This document shows positions 40,821 through 50,147 of a DNA stretch of 64,000 nt, in pieces (positions within the stretch are counted from its first letter, which is position 1; each line of letters opens with the position of its first letter). A program made the translations under genes and the position numbers. The stretch lies in contig SHND01000017.1 in assembly GCA_004295045.1 (NCBI GenBank), forward strand, positions 97,662 to 161,661. Reading direction: 5' to 3'. Source of the stretch: Chloroflexota bacterium (GTDB lineage Bacteria > Chloroflexota > Anaerolineae > UBA4142 > SHND01). The notes beneath the pieces were generated by a model that searched no databases, had not been told where the DNA came from, and saw only the letters and a program-made list of their open reading frames with translations.

Positions 40821-43800
40821 ATGAACAAATCATTCGATAGTTCTTTGCCCGAAAAAAATCCGCTCGAAAATTTTTCGCAAGTTACACGCAATTGGTTCCG
40901 CGCGACCTTTGGCGAACCGACACCGCCGCAAGCGCAAGGTTGGCTCCCGATTCAACGCGGAGAACACACGCTCATCCTCGCGCCCACCGGTTCAGGCAAA
41001 ACGTTAGCGGCGTTTTTGTGGGGGGTTGATGAGCTGTTTCAAAAACTCGACGAACGACGAACGACGGAGGACGAAAGCCCAACGCCGAAAAAGAAATCAC
41101 GTTCGTCATTCGTCAACCGTCATCCGTCGGATGGAATTCACTTACTCTACGTCTCTCCCCTCAAAGCGCTCAACAACGATGTCGAACGCAATTTGCGCGT
41201 GCCGCTTGAAGGCATCCGCGAATTCGCCGCGCAGCAGAAAATCCATCTCCCGCACCTTCGCGTTGCCGTCCGCACCGGCGACACGCCCGCGAAAACGCGC
41301 GCGGACATGCTCAAGCATCCGCCGCACATTTTGATAACGACGCCCGAATCGTTGTACTTGATGTTGACGAGTCCGCGCGCGCGCGAATTATTTCGCACGA
41401 CGCGCACCGTCATCGTTGACGAAATTCACACGCTCGCGGGCAACAAACGCGGTGTCCATCTCGCGCTCACACTCGAACGTTTGCAGCACGTCGCGCAGCA
41501 ACCCATCCAACGCATCGGACTCTCCGCGACGATTAAACCGTTGGAAGAGGTGGCAAGATTTTTGGGAGGACAAGAAGCGGGAGTTGGGGGTCAGGGGTCG
41601 GGGAAGAATCTCGCCTCATCTACCAAACCCCATTCCCCGTCCCCTATCCCCCGTCTCCTCACCATCGTCGACGCGCGCTACAAAAAACCTCTCGACCTGC
41701 AAATCGTCACCGTCGTGGATGATTTTCGACAGCTCGGCGGAACGGATTCGATTTGGCCCTATGTGGTGCCGCAAGTGTTGAACGACATTCGCACGCACGA
41801 TACCACGCTTGTCTTTGCAAATTCGCGGCGACTCGCGGAACGGACGGCGGATAGATTGAACGCGCAGCTCGAAGCGGAACAATCCGAAGAAATCGAACCG
41901 GGCAGTCCGCTCGCGCTCGCGCCCGGCGGACAAATGCGCGACAGAGGAATTTTTGCCATCGGCGCGCAAGGTCCCATTCGCGCGCATCACGGCAGCATGT
42001 CGCGCGAAGCGCGCCATGAAATGGAGGAACAACTCAAAGCCGGAAAACTGCCCGCGCTCGTCGGCACGTCGTCGCTCGAACTTGGCATTGACATCGGCTC
42101 GATTGATTTGGTGGTGCAGTTGCAATCGCCGAAAAGCGTGGCGCAAGGATTGCAGCGCGTCGGACGTTCGGGGCATCTCGTCGGGCAAACGAGTCGCGGA
42201 AAAATTTACGCGACCTTTCGCGAAGATTTAGCCGAAGCCGCCGCGATTGTGCGCGGCATGTTGGACGGCGATGTGGAAGAAACGCACACACCGCAAAACG
42301 CGCTCGATGTTCTCGCGCAGCAAATCGTCGCGTGCGTGGCGATGGAAAATTGGGACGCGGATGAATTGTATGAACTCGTGCGCGGCGCGTATCCGTACCA
42401 CGATCTTTCGCACAACGCGTACTTGTCCGTCCTCGAAATGCTCACGGGCAAATATTTTCTGGAGGAACCCGGCGCGCGCGCCGTCTCCGCGCTGCGTCCA
42501 AAAATCGCGTGGGACAAGGTACACAATCGTTTGAGCGCGCTGCCCGGTTCGCGCCTCTTGGCAATTTCCAATGTCGGCACGATTCCCGATACGGGACAAT
42601 ACAAAGTGTATTTGTCCGATAACAAAACGCGCATCGGCGAACTGGACGAAGAATTTGTTTTGGAAACGCGCGTCGGCGACAATTTTCTGCTCGGCTCGCA
42701 AGTGTGGCGCGCGTTGGAAATTAAAGAGGACCGCGTGATTGTGGCGGACGCGGCAGGCGCAACGCCGCGTATGCCGTTTTGGAATGGCGAAATGCCCTGG
42801 CGTCCGTTTGAATTGGGCGAGAGAATTGGAAAATTTCGGCGCGAGGTGGAAAAGAGAATCGAGAGTCGAGAGTCGAGAGTCGAGAGTCGAGAGTTGAGAT
42901 TGGGTGAATGGCTGGAACGCGATTATGCGCTGGATAAAAAGTCGGCAAACAATTTGCTCGACTATGTGCAGTCGCAAGTGAAATCACTTGGCGCGATTTC
43001 GTCAGACACGACAATCATTGTCGAAACATTTCAGAACGCGGTGGGCGACCCGCATCTCGTCATTCATTCGCCGTTCGGCGGACGCGTCAACGCGGCGTGG
43101 GCGGTGGCGTTGACGAGCGCGTTCCGCGAACAATTTCAGACGACGCCCGAAGTGATGACGAACGACGATGGAATTATTTTTCGCTTTCAGCAAGCCGAAC
43201 GCGACGCGCCGCTTGCGACGATTACGCAAATGACTGCCGCCGAAGCGCGCGAACGCATTTTGCGCGAATTGCCCGATTCCGCCGCGTTCGGCGCGCGATT
43301 TCGGATGAACGCGGGACGCGCGTTATTGCTCACCAAACCGCGCGCGGGCAAACGCACGCCGCTTTGGCTGCAACGCTTGAAAGCAAAAGATTTGCTTGCG
43401 TATGTCAAACATTTTTCCGATTTTCCGATTTTGATTGAAACGTATCGCGATGTGTTGAGCGATGTGTTTGATTTGCCGCATCTCGAACTCGTGTTGAATC
43501 GCATCGCGTCGGGGGAAATTCGCGTCATCACGCACGAATCCGTTGTGCCTTCACCCGTTGCGTCCGCGCTGATGTTTAATTTCGTCAGCACGTATTTGTA
43601 CGAATGGGACGCGCCGAAAGCGGAACGCAGTTTGCAATTATTGTCCGTGCCGCGCCAAGCGTTGCAAGAGGTGATGCAAGGCGTCGAGTGGAACGAACTG
43701 CTCAAGCCCCAAGCAATCGAGGATGTTGTTGCGCGTTTGCAGCACACCGCGCCAAATTATCAAGCGCGCAGCAAAGAAGAATTGGCGATTTATTTGCGCG

Positions 43801-45530
43801 AGGTGGGCGATTTAACACGCGCGGAATTGTTGGCGCGTTGTGTTGAAAATGGAAATGTTTGGATTGACGAACTCGTAAGTGAAAAACGAATTGTCGAAAT
43901 CGAAATTCCGAACGCGCGCGGAAATGAAAAACGCTTTATCAATGTCGAACTTGCGGACGAGTACAAAAACGTCGAGCGCGCAACGGATGTGTTGAAACGT
44001 TTTCTCGTCATCGCCGCGCCGAGTACGCGCGAAGAGATTTTGGAACGTTACGCGTTCGCGCCCGAATGGTTCGATGAAACCCTTGCGCGGTTTGTCCGCA
44101 CCGGCGAACTCGCGCGCGGACATTTTACGTCGAGCGAACGAGATGAATTTTTGGACGCGTATTTGCTCGAACAAATTCATCGGCGCACGTTGAATTTGCT
44201 GCGCGGTGAGGTGCAGCCCGTTTCCATTTTCGCGTATGCGGATTTTCTCGCGCGCTGGCAGCACGCGCATCCCGAAACGCGTTTGCGTGACGACGAGGCG
44301 ACGGAAAAAATTCTAAAACAACTGCGCGGCGTCTCCCTCGCGGGCGCGGTGTGGGAACGCGAGCTCTTGAGCGCGCGCATCGAAAATTATTCGGAAAGTG
44401 ATTTGGACGCGCTCACCGAGAATGGCGCGTGGGTTTGGGCGGCGGAAGGAAACGACGCCAAACGAATGCGCGTGAAATTTTTTGCGCGCGGCGAGGGCGG
44501 TTTATTCTTGTCCGCGCCATCACTTACAGACTTGAGCGCGCACGCGCAAACGGCGTATGAATTTTTGAAAAGCGAAGGCGCGTCGTTCGGAACGGACATT
44601 CAAAATGGAACGGGGCTGAAAGCGGACGAATTGGCGGGCGCGCTAGCCGAACTCGCGCTGCGCGGACTTACCACGAATGACGAAATCGTCACGTTACGCA
44701 ATCTCGTCGAACATGGCGCGGTGTTTCGTTCGGCGCGTGTTCAAACGAGCGCGGCGCGCAAACCCGTTTCCGCGTTGGAACAAGAATTGAGCGCGCGGTT
44801 GGGTCCGCGCCCATTGAAAATGACGCAGTATCGTGAAATGAGAAAACGCACGATGGAAAAAGTAGCGCGCTCGATTTCACAACAAGCGTCGCCGTGGCGC
44901 GGACGCTGGACGTTGACGCAGCGCGCGGGCATTTTGGGCGCGCCTCTTTCGGACGCCGAACGCGCGGCAAAATGGGCGCGGTTGTTGTTGGAACGCTACG
45001 GTATCGTAACGCGCGAAATATTGGAGCGCGAAGAAATTCCAAATTTGGAAATGGTGTACGCGGAATGGCAGAGAATGGAGTGGCGCGGGCAAGCGCGGCG
45101 CGGCATTTTTGTCGCGGGGATGGCGGGGATTCAATACGCGCTGCCCGACGCGGTGGAAAAATTGCGCGCGGGGAACGCTGTGGCGAGCGTTCCGTACGTA
45201 TTGAATGGCACGGACCCCGCGAACATTTTTGGCGGTGACGCGTCGGATTTGAAATTCGCGCGCGTTCCATCCACGCACATTGTTTTGGCGAACGGGCAAC
45301 CCATTTTGCTCGCGCAAGAGAACGGCGAACGCTTGACGGTTGCGCCAAATGTTTCGGAGGAATTGATCCGCGCCGCATTGCGCGAATTTTTTACGCGCGC
45401 GAACGCGCCGCGCCATGTGTTGGTTACAGAATGGAATGGCAAAACGGTTTTGAAAAGCGAGGGCGAAAAGTTTTTGCAAGAGTTGGGTTTTTATCGCGTG
45501 CCAAAAGGAATGGAGTTGTGGAAAAAATAA
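40821..45530 (+). CDS. Lhr-type ATP-dependent DNA helicase
   Basis: This 1569-residue superfamily 2 helicase has Walker A APTGSGKT (54-61), motif Ia PLKAL, motif II DEIH (200-203), motif III LSAT (234-237) and motif VI QRVGRSGH. The large winged-helix and Lhr C-terminal domains characteristic of Lhr-long proteins follow. Lhr acts in DNA repair. Three unusual Ser/Arg/Gly-rich stretches interrupt conserved regions: residues 77-103 (before motif Ia), 251-279 (between motifs III and IV) and about 679-695. Each is encoded by a repeat array that is in frame. The rest of the protein is intact, so the inserts are presumably tolerated surface loops. Confidence 0.93.
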   Translation: MNKSFDSSLPEKNPLENFSQVTRNWFRATFGEPTPPQAQGWLPIQRGEHTLILAPTGSGKTLAAFLWGVDELFQKLDERRTTEDESPTPKKKSRSSFVNRHPSDGIHLLYVSPLKALNNDVERNLRVPLEGIREFAAQQKIHLPHLRVAVRTGDTPAKTRADMLKHPPHILITTPESLYLMLTSPRARELFRTTRTVIVDEIHTLAGNKRGVHLALTLERLQHVAQQPIQRIGLSATIKPLEEVARFLGGQEAGVGGQGSGKNLASSTKPHSPSPIPRLLTIVDARYKKPLDLQIVTVVDDFRQLGGTDSIWPYVVPQVLNDIRTHDTTLVFANSRRLAERTADRLNAQLEAEQSEEIEPGSPLALAPGGQMRDRGIFAIGAQGPIRAHHGSMSREARHEMEEQLKAGKLPALVGTSSLELGIDIGSIDLVVQLQSPKSVAQGLQRVGRSGHLVGQTSRGKIYATFREDLAEAAAIVRGMLDGDVEETHTPQNALDVLAQQIVACVAMENWDADELYELVRGAYPYHDLSHNAYLSVLEMLTGKYFLEEPGARAVSALRPKIAWDKVHNRLSALPGSRLLAISNVGTIPDTGQYKVYLSDNKTRIGELDEEFVLETRVGDNFLLGSQVWRALEIKEDRVIVADAAGATPRMPFWNGEMPWRPFELGERIGKFRREVEKRIESRESRVESRELRLGEWLERDYALDKKSANNLLDYVQSQVKSLGAISSDTTIIVETFQNAVGDPHLVIHSPFGGRVNAAWAVALTSAFREQFQTTPEVMTNDDGIIFRFQQAERDAPLATITQMTAAEARERILRELPDSAAFGARFRMNAGRALLLTKPRAGKRTPLWLQRLKAKDLLAYVKHFSDFPILIETYRDVLSDVFDLPHLELVLNRIASGEIRVITHESVVPSPVASALMFNFVSTYLYEWDAPKAERSLQLLSVPRQALQEVMQGVEWNELLKPQAIEDVVARLQHTAPNYQARSKEELAIYLREVGDLTRAELLARCVENGNVWIDELVSEKRIVEIEIPNARGNEKRFINVELADEYKNVERATDVLKRFLVIAAPSTREEILERYAFAPEWFDETLARFVRTGELARGHFTSSERDEFLDAYLLEQIHRRTLNLLRGEVQPVSIFAYADFLARWQHAHPETRLRDDEATEKILKQLRGVSLAGAVWERELLSARIENYSESDLDALTENGAWVWAAEGNDAKRMRVKFFARGEGGLFLSAPSLTDLSAHAQTAYEFLKSEGASFGTDIQNGTGLKADELAGALAELALRGLTTNDEIVTLRNLVEHGAVFRSARVQTSAARKPVSALEQELSARLGPRPLKMTQYREMRKRTMEKVARSISQQASPWRGRWTLTQRAGILGAPLSDAERAAKWARLLLERYGIVTREILEREEIPNLEMVYAEWQRMEWRGQARRGIFVAGMAGIQYALPDAVEKLRAGNAVASVPYVLNGTDPANIFGGDASDLKFARVPSTHIVLANGQPILLAQENGERLTVAPNVSEELIRAALREFFTRANAPRHVLVTEWNGKTVLKSEGEKFLQELGFYRVPKGMELWKK
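41049..41128. repeat. Dyad heptad array inside the Lhr helicase gene, site 1
   Basis: The left arm has four units of the form GACGNNN (41049-41076). The right arm has four units of the form NNNCGTC (41101-41128). Together they make an imperfect hairpin. The array is in frame and encodes a loop between motifs I and Ia. Confidence 0.8.
41586..41652. repeat. Inverted repeat inside the Lhr helicase gene, site 2
   Basis: A G-rich 20-base arm (41586-41605: GGGGG, AGGGG, CGGGG words) faces a nearly complementary C-rich arm (41633-41652). It encodes 'GVGGQGSGK' and 'PHSPSPIPR', a low-complexity insert after motif III. Confidence 0.8.
42854..42902. repeat. Seven heptad units inside the Lhr helicase gene, site 3
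   Basis: Seven consecutive seven-base units (GAGAATC, four of GAGAGTC, GAGAGTT, GAGATTG) run in frame and encode 'RIESRESRVESRELRL'. Seven and three share no factor, so the peptide repeats every seven residues. Confidence 0.9.
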
Positions 45531-45534
45531 AGCA

Positions 45535-45566
45535 AAGCGGGCGGAATTTTCTCCGCCCGCTTTTTT
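45535..45566 (+). terminator. Intrinsic terminator of the Lhr helicase gene
   Basis: GCGGGCGGA (45537-45545) pairs perfectly with TCCGCCCGC (45552-45560), followed by six T residues. The opposite flank is A-rich, so it may also serve the convergent gene. Confidence 0.92.
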
Positions 45567-45586
45567 CATGGATAAAGCGTGAACCG

Positions 45587-46366
45587 CTATTCTGCCGCGC
45601 CTAACGTATTCGCGCCTTCAGCGAGATCACCCAAGCCATCGAGCGCCATCATGCGGCTCGCATCGTGCATCCCTTCCGCCGCAGCAATGTCGGCGAGACC
45701 TTCCGCGATTTTTTCTTGACCGGCTTGAGCTGTGGCGTCGCTTGCCATCGAAGCCAATTCCGCCGCGGCGAGCGCCTGCATCCCATCTTCCACTTCGCCG
45801 ACTCCATAGTCTGCAATCTTTTGACCGGAGGCGCCAAGCTCGCGCGCCAATGCGCGCGTTCCACGCGCGCGCGACAAATCGCCAACGGCAAAAGCTTTCA
45901 TGCGCAAGCTCATGTCGCCGAGAAATGTGCCGAGCGCATACATTCCCATTGCGTGAACGACTTCGCCGACTACGCCGATTTGTCCGGACATGCTTGCCAT
46001 TTCCATCCCGCGCGCTACCTCGCCAACGCTCATGGCGCGCACCATTGCGCTCAGCGTGGTCATGTCCTGCGATACCTGTAACATGCCTTCGCCTTGTTCC
46101 ATATCGCGTGCGGCATTGTGCGCGGCGATGTCGCTCAAGACCGACATATTTTCGGAGCGTTCGAGATCGTTCAATCCATCCACGAGGTTCGCGGTGCCAG
46201 CTTCTGCGGCGCGGCGGCTCTCTTGATTCAATTCACTCGCTGCCATCAGCGTGTCTTCCGCTACAGACATTTGCGCGGCGCCCGCGTATGCCTTTTCTGC
46301 CGCTTGCATTTTTTTGCTGCTGGCTTTGGCGTTCTTTGTGCTTTTCTTGTTCTTGTCCTTTGCCAT
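45587..46366 (-). CDS. Unknown Ala/Met/Gly-rich helical protein
   Basis: I do not recognise this 259-residue protein. The N-terminal 25 residues are Lys/Ser-rich (MAKDKNKKSTKNAKASSKK). The remainder is predicted helical with short amphipathic stretches, many Met, Ala and Gly, and recurring 'A-x-x-L-x-D-I-A-A' words such as 'SVLSDIAAHNAARDM' and 'EGLADIAAAEGMHDA'. No signal peptide, membrane helix, cysteine or histidine cluster is obvious. Composition resembles phasins or other surface-coating helical proteins, without real homology. AGGAGGAAAG precedes the ATG. It is monocistronic and upstream of the Lhr terminator. Confidence 0.8.
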   Translation of the reverse strand: MAKDKNKKSTKNAKASSKKMQAAEKAYAGAAQMSVAEDTLMAASELNQESRRAAEAGTANLVDGLNDLERSENMSVLSDIAAHNAARDMEQGEGMLQVSQDMTTLSAMVRAMSVGEVARGMEMASMSGQIGVVGEVVHAMGMYALGTFLGDMSLRMKAFAVGDLSRARGTRALARELGASGQKIADYGVGEVEDGMQALAAAELASMASDATAQAGQEKIAEGLADIAAAEGMHDASRMMALDGLGDLAEGANTLGAAE

Positions 46367-46391
46367 CTTTCCTCCTTTGAAATATGGAAAA

Positions 46392-47132
46392 TTACTGCTC
46401 GTCGCGCCAACCCAACGCGCGCAAAAATTGCTTGTCGTCTTCGCTCAACGCTGCACGCGGCAATAAATCAGGACGACGCTCCCACGTGCGCTTGAGCGAT
46501 TCATTGCGCCGCCAGCGTTCAATCTGTGCGTGATGCCCCGATACCAAAATATCCGGCACACGCATCCCGCGAAATTCGAGAGGACGCGTATAGTGGGGAT
46601 GTTCGAGCAAGCCCGCTGCATGTGAGTCTTGATGCGGTGCGCTCGGGTCGCCGATCACGCCCGGAATAAAACGCGAGACCGCATCCACCACGACCATCGC
46701 CGGAATCTCGCCGCCGGTTAAAACGTAATCACCGATAGAGATTTCATCGGTGACCAACGCGCGTACGCGTTCGTCCACGCCTTCGTAGCGACCGCACAAT
46801 AATGCGAGATGCGGCTGCTGCGCGAATTCGCGCGCAAGGTCAGTGTTGAATACGCGTCCTTGCGGCGTCAGCAAGATCAACGGGGGACGCCGGGCGGGTT
46901 CGTTACCCAAAATCGTTTCGACCGCTTCAAAGATCGGTTCGGGTTTCATCACCATCCCGCCGCCGCCGCCGTACGCCGTTTCGTCGGTGACGTGATGTCT
47001 GTCGCGCGCATAGGCGCGAATGTCGTGCAAAAAAATTTCGATGCGTCCCGATTCGCGTGCGCGCTGCAAAATGCTGTCGTCAAAGACTCCGCTGAACATA
47101 TTGGGAAAGAGCGTGAAAATCTCGAAACGCAT
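46392..47132 (-). CDS. trmD: tRNA (guanine-37-N1)-methyltransferase
   Basis: The 246-residue SPOUT methyltransferase modifies G37 of tRNAs to prevent frameshifting. It begins [13 protein letters not shown] and has '[18 protein letters not shown]', the trefoil-knot SAM site '[13 protein letters not shown]' and '[18 protein letters not shown]'. Length is normal. In most bacteria it lies between rimM and rplS; here it is isolated from ribosomal genes. Its stop is 26 bp from the start of the unknown Ala/Met-rich gene on the same strand, so both may be transcribed together. Confidence 0.97.
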   Translation of the reverse strand: MRFEIFTLFPNMFSGVFDDSILQRARESGRIEIFLHDIRAYARDRHHVTDETAYGGGGGMVMKPEPIFEAVETILGNEPARRPPLILLTPQGRVFNTDLAREFAQQPHLALLCGRYEGVDERVRALVTDEISIGDYVLTGGEIPAMVVVDAVSRFIPGVIGDPSAPHQDSHAAGLLEHPHYTRPLEFRGMRVPDILVSGHHAQIERWRRNESLKRTWERRPDLLPRAALSEDDKQFLRALGWRDEQ

Positions 47133-47192
47133 TGCGCGCTATTCTAGCATAAAGTAAGAGAATTTTTCAAAAGAAAATAAGTCTTGAAAAAC

Positions 47193-47224
47193 AAAACTCC
47201 GCCAAGCGCTTGGCGGAGTTTTTG
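47193..47224. terminator. Intrinsic terminator between trmD and the surface-protein gene
   Basis: A perfect palindrome of 15-bp arms (47193-47207 and 47208-47222) around CCGCCAAGC/GCTTGGCGG has A-rich and T-rich flanks. It ends the surface-protein transcript on the minus strand. Confidence 0.9.
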
Positions 47225-47245
47225 AGATTGAACAGGATTCGGTCA

Positions 47246-48790
47246 TCAATATTTACTGCATTGGTATCCCGTCGTTCCAACTTGTCTGGGACTGCCATAA
47301 GGGTTGCTGACCGAGACCACGAGTTTAGCCGCGGCGCCGCCTTTGGAGAGCACTTGAGCCATACCTTGATAACTCGTGCCAGCCGCAGCGAACGCTGCAT
47401 CGGACAAGAGGATGTCTATGGAAGAGTTTGGCGCGATGTTGACTTTATATTTCACAACTTTGCCGCCCGTGTCTTTTTTGAACAAGCGCATTTGGACGCG
47501 AGCGGTCGCGGCAGCATCCGTATTGAGAATGGTGAGAGTTGAATTTTGCGCCGTGCTTCGTGACATATCTCCGCAGACGTACCTGGTGCCTGTTTGCGTG
47601 TTGGCAATACCATTTTCGCCATACAGGCGCTTGCCTTTGCCTAGCACTTGGAGCGTTGAAACTGCCAGTGGTTGACCGTTGGACGTAACCTTTGCCCAAC
47701 CGACGTAAGCGTTTCCCAACGCGCTGAATGCTGCATCGTTCAACAAAAATTGCGCCATGCCGTTCGGCGCCACGTTGGACGCGGTTTGCGATGTGACCTG
47801 CGCGCCGGTGGTGGAATAAAATGTGATCGTGATATCTGTAGCGGCGTTTCCATTGTTGCGCGCAAAAATTTCAGACCAATTTGCCGCGACGCCCTTGCCG
47901 TTCGCTTTGCGCTGGACTTGATTCAAATAAACGGTGGGGTCCGTTTCGCTCGCGGTCATGCCGAGAAATGCGCTCGTGTCTCTGTAATAGAGCGATTGCA
48001 TTGCCACCGCGACATTTTGATTTGAGGTCACGCGCGCGCTGCCCAGAAACGTGCCGCTCGGCACCATGGTGTTGGTGTTGAGATAGGCAATCTGATTTGC
48101 GCCGATCACCGGATTCTCTTGATGCGCGACTGAACCATCCGGATTGTAAAGCGTGAGCGCAACATTGGCTTGTGAGCCGGTCGTATTCTGAATCGCAATG
48201 ATCGAGTTTCGCGTATTCGGCGCGAGATGGCGCACAAAGGGCAGTGTCACATCGAGCGCGGGCGCGTTGCTGCCTTCGTATGAATCGCGCGCGGAATTGT
48301 TCGCGTTCGCGCCGATGACGACGGCTTGAATGTTTTTATCGGATGAAATTTGCGCCCCGCCCTGGAAATTCGCGCCGAGCGATGAAGGCAGTGCCACCAA
48401 TTGCGCGCCGTTCTTGGCAACGTTGACGTTAGTGCTATAAGCTACCGCGCCGCTCGTGTTGTAAATGTCGACTTGCACCGTCGCATTGCCGGTGCCATCG
48501 GGATTGAACAAAAGAATCTGTGAAGTCATGGGACCCGGCGCTTGGGGTACGACATCTACGGCGTCGGCAGATTCTGTATCATCAATTAGAGGGGATGTTG
48601 GTGCTGGTGTCGCCGTTGGTTCTACCGTTGCCTTGGGGAGGCGAGTTTTGGCGCGTTTTTGTTTTTTGGGGGTTGTTGTTGGCGTTGGTGTGCGTTTCGC
48701 GCTAGAGGGGCTCGCATCTACGACATACGTCCATCCTAGAAAGGCGATCCCGAGCGCGATCAGAATTCCGAAAAGTGAAATTCGTTTCAT
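47246..48790 (-). CDS. Secreted or cell-surface protein with four beta-sandwich repeats
   Basis: The 514-residue protein from ATG 48790 has an N-terminal signal or anchor (RISLFGILIALGIAFLGWTYVVDA), a Thr/Pro/Lys linker, and four repeats of about 105 residues. Repeats start with 'ILLFNPDGTGNATVQVDIYN', 'IIAIQNTTGSQANVALTLYN', 'IFARNNGNAATDITITFYS' and 'LTILNTDAAATARVQMRLF', and each ends with a 'G-A-x-(I/V)-x-S' strand. They look like Ig-like or CARDB-type domains. No enzyme motif is present. It is probably a structural or binding protein outside the cell. Confidence 0.85.
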   Translation of the reverse strand: MKRISLFGILIALGIAFLGWTYVVDASPSSAKRTPTPTTTPKKQKRAKTRLPKATVEPTATPAPTSPLIDDTESADAVDVVPQAPGPMTSQILLFNPDGTGNATVQVDIYNTSGAVAYSTNVNVAKNGAQLVALPSSLGANFQGGAQISSDKNIQAVVIGANANNSARDSYEGSNAPALDVTLPFVRHLAPNTRNSIIAIQNTTGSQANVALTLYNPDGSVAHQENPVIGANQIAYLNTNTMVPSGTFLGSARVTSNQNVAVAMQSLYYRDTSAFLGMTASETDPTVYLNQVQRKANGKGVAANWSEIFARNNGNAATDITITFYSTTGAQVTSQTASNVAPNGMAQFLLNDAAFSALGNAYVGWAKVTSNGQPLAVSTLQVLGKGKRLYGENGIANTQTGTRYVCGDMSRSTAQNSTLTILNTDAAATARVQMRLFKKDTGGKVVKYKVNIAPNSSIDILLSDAAFAAAGTSYQGMAQVLSKGGAAAKLVVSVSNPYGSPRQVGTTGYQCSKY

Positions 48791-48820
48791 ATGTTTTCTG
48801 TCAAAGTGCATTTGATTTTG

Positions 48821-48849
48821 ACTATACGTAGGACTAGTGCTTTAGTCAA
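48821..48849 (-). promoter_or_regulatory. Promoter of the surface-protein gene
   Basis: In minus-strand reading TTGACT (48844-48849) and TATAGT (48821-48826) are separated by exactly 17 bp, and the start codon follows about 30 bp downstream. Confidence 0.7.
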
Positions 48850-49021
48850 CTGTACCACGTTCCTATATCAAGCTATGGTGCAAGAGTGCATTTTTTGGAC
48901 GAAATCTACGTCAACAGTTCACCAAGGCAAGCTTGATCAACGCGGCGAGTGTAGCACGCGACGAAAAAAACGCAAAATGCGCGAACTTTGATAAGAGTTA
49001 TAATTGGCGGTGAGGTGACGA

Positions 49022-49471
49022 ATGAGATTGGCAGTAGGTTCGGATGAAAAAACGCTTTTGACCGACGCGGTGAGCGCTGACTTGGCAAAACGCGGACACT
49101 TGATCACGGCGTATGGTCCGCTGCGGGACGAGGCGTTGAATTGGACGCAGGTCGCGCAAGCTGTCGCGGAATCCGTTGCGCAGGGGGAGGCGGAAGAGGG
49201 AATTCTTTTTTGCTGGACAGGCACCGGCGTTTCGCTCGCGGCGAACAAAGTGCCGGGCATCCGCGCGGCATTGTGCCACGATGCCGAAACCGCCAGAGGC
49301 GCGCGCTTGTGGAATCGCGCGAATGTGCTGTGTCTGAGTTTGCGTACCACGTCCGAAGCGGTCGCGCGCGAAATTTTGGATGCGTGGTTCAGTACGCCGC
49401 CCGGCACCGACCCGAGCGATATAGCAGCTGTCGAGCAGGTGAGTGACATCGAACGCAAATATGCAAAATGA
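49022..49471 (+). CDS. RpiB/LacAB-family sugar-phosphate isomerase-like protein
   Basis: The 149-residue protein has the RpiB fold signature 'GILFCWTGTGVSLAANKVPGIRAALCHDAETARGARLWNRANVLCLS'. The catalytic cysteine is kept, but the glycine after it in the usual CGTG is a tryptophan, so substrate preference may differ from ribose-5-phosphate. GAGGTGACGA precedes the ATG and a TATAAT lies at 48999-49004. It is the first gene of a four-gene cluster and overlaps the methyltransferase gene by 11 bp. Confidence 0.85.
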   Translation: MRLAVGSDEKTLLTDAVSADLAKRGHLITAYGPLRDEALNWTQVAQAVAESVAQGEAEEGILFCWTGTGVSLAANKVPGIRAALCHDAETARGARLWNRANVLCLSLRTTSEAVAREILDAWFSTPPGTDPSDIAAVEQVSDIERKYAK

Positions 49472-50147
49472 AAACGCGCCCTTGATGCGGCGTGTCGTGC
49501 GTTGGGGCTTGAACGAACTCTACACGAAATTTGCGTTTGCGTACGATGCGGTGAGTGTGTTGGTTTCGCGCGGCGAATGGCGTACGTGGACACGGGCGGC
49601 GATTCCGTTTGTGCAAGGCGCGCGCGTTTTGGAGATCGCGTTCGGCACCGGTAATTTGCATCTTGATTTGTATGATGCGGGATTTACGCCGATTGGCATT
49701 GATCTCTCGCCCAACATGCACGCCGTCACGCAAGCAAAATTCCGCGCGCAAAAGAGAACAATGCCGCGCTTGGCGCGGGCGCACGTCCAAGCTCTGCCTT
49801 TTTCTGACGCGTCATTTTCTACACTCGTGATGACCTTTCCGCCGGGCTTTGTGTATGATTCGGGTGCGATGCAAGAGTTGTGGCGCGTCTTGCAAGCGCG
49901 CGGCGTTTTGTTATGGGTGGACGCGCCGCAGTTCTATCCGCGCGACACACCAAGTCGCTTCTTGAGTTGGCTGTTTCAAACGACGGGCGGCTGTGCGAAT
50001 CCTGAAACTGACGAAATCGCGCGCTTGCTGCAAAATTCGCACGACGGCGCGCTGTGGCGCATGTGGCATTGGCGCGTCGAACGCGTCGAATCCAAGTACA
50101 GCGCGGTGCATGTTTTCATCGGGACCAAAAATGCAAATCCAAATTAA
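49461..50147 (+). CDS. Class I SAM-dependent methyltransferase
   Basis: The 228-residue methyltransferase has motif I 'VLEIAFGTGNLHLDLYDAG', followed by the acidic residue in 'PIGIDLSPNMHAVT', then 'VQALPFSDASFSTLVMTFP'. This is the UbiE/Methyltransf_11 type that methylates small molecules; the substrate is unknown. The ATG lies inside the end of the RpiB-like gene, and the macro-domain gene starts inside its own end, so the genes are tightly coupled. Motif I has Ala-Phe in place of the common Gly-Cys/Gly-Thr before GTG. Confidence 0.88.
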   Translation: MQNENAPLMRRVVRWGLNELYTKFAFAYDAVSVLVSRGEWRTWTRAAIPFVQGARVLEIAFGTGNLHLDLYDAGFTPIGIDLSPNMHAVTQAKFRAQKRTMPRLARAHVQALPFSDASFSTLVMTFPPGFVYDSGAMQELWRVLQARGVLLWVDAPQFYPRDTPSRFLSWLFQTTGGCANPETDEIARLLQNSHDGALWRMWHWRVERVESKYSAVHVFIGTKNANPN

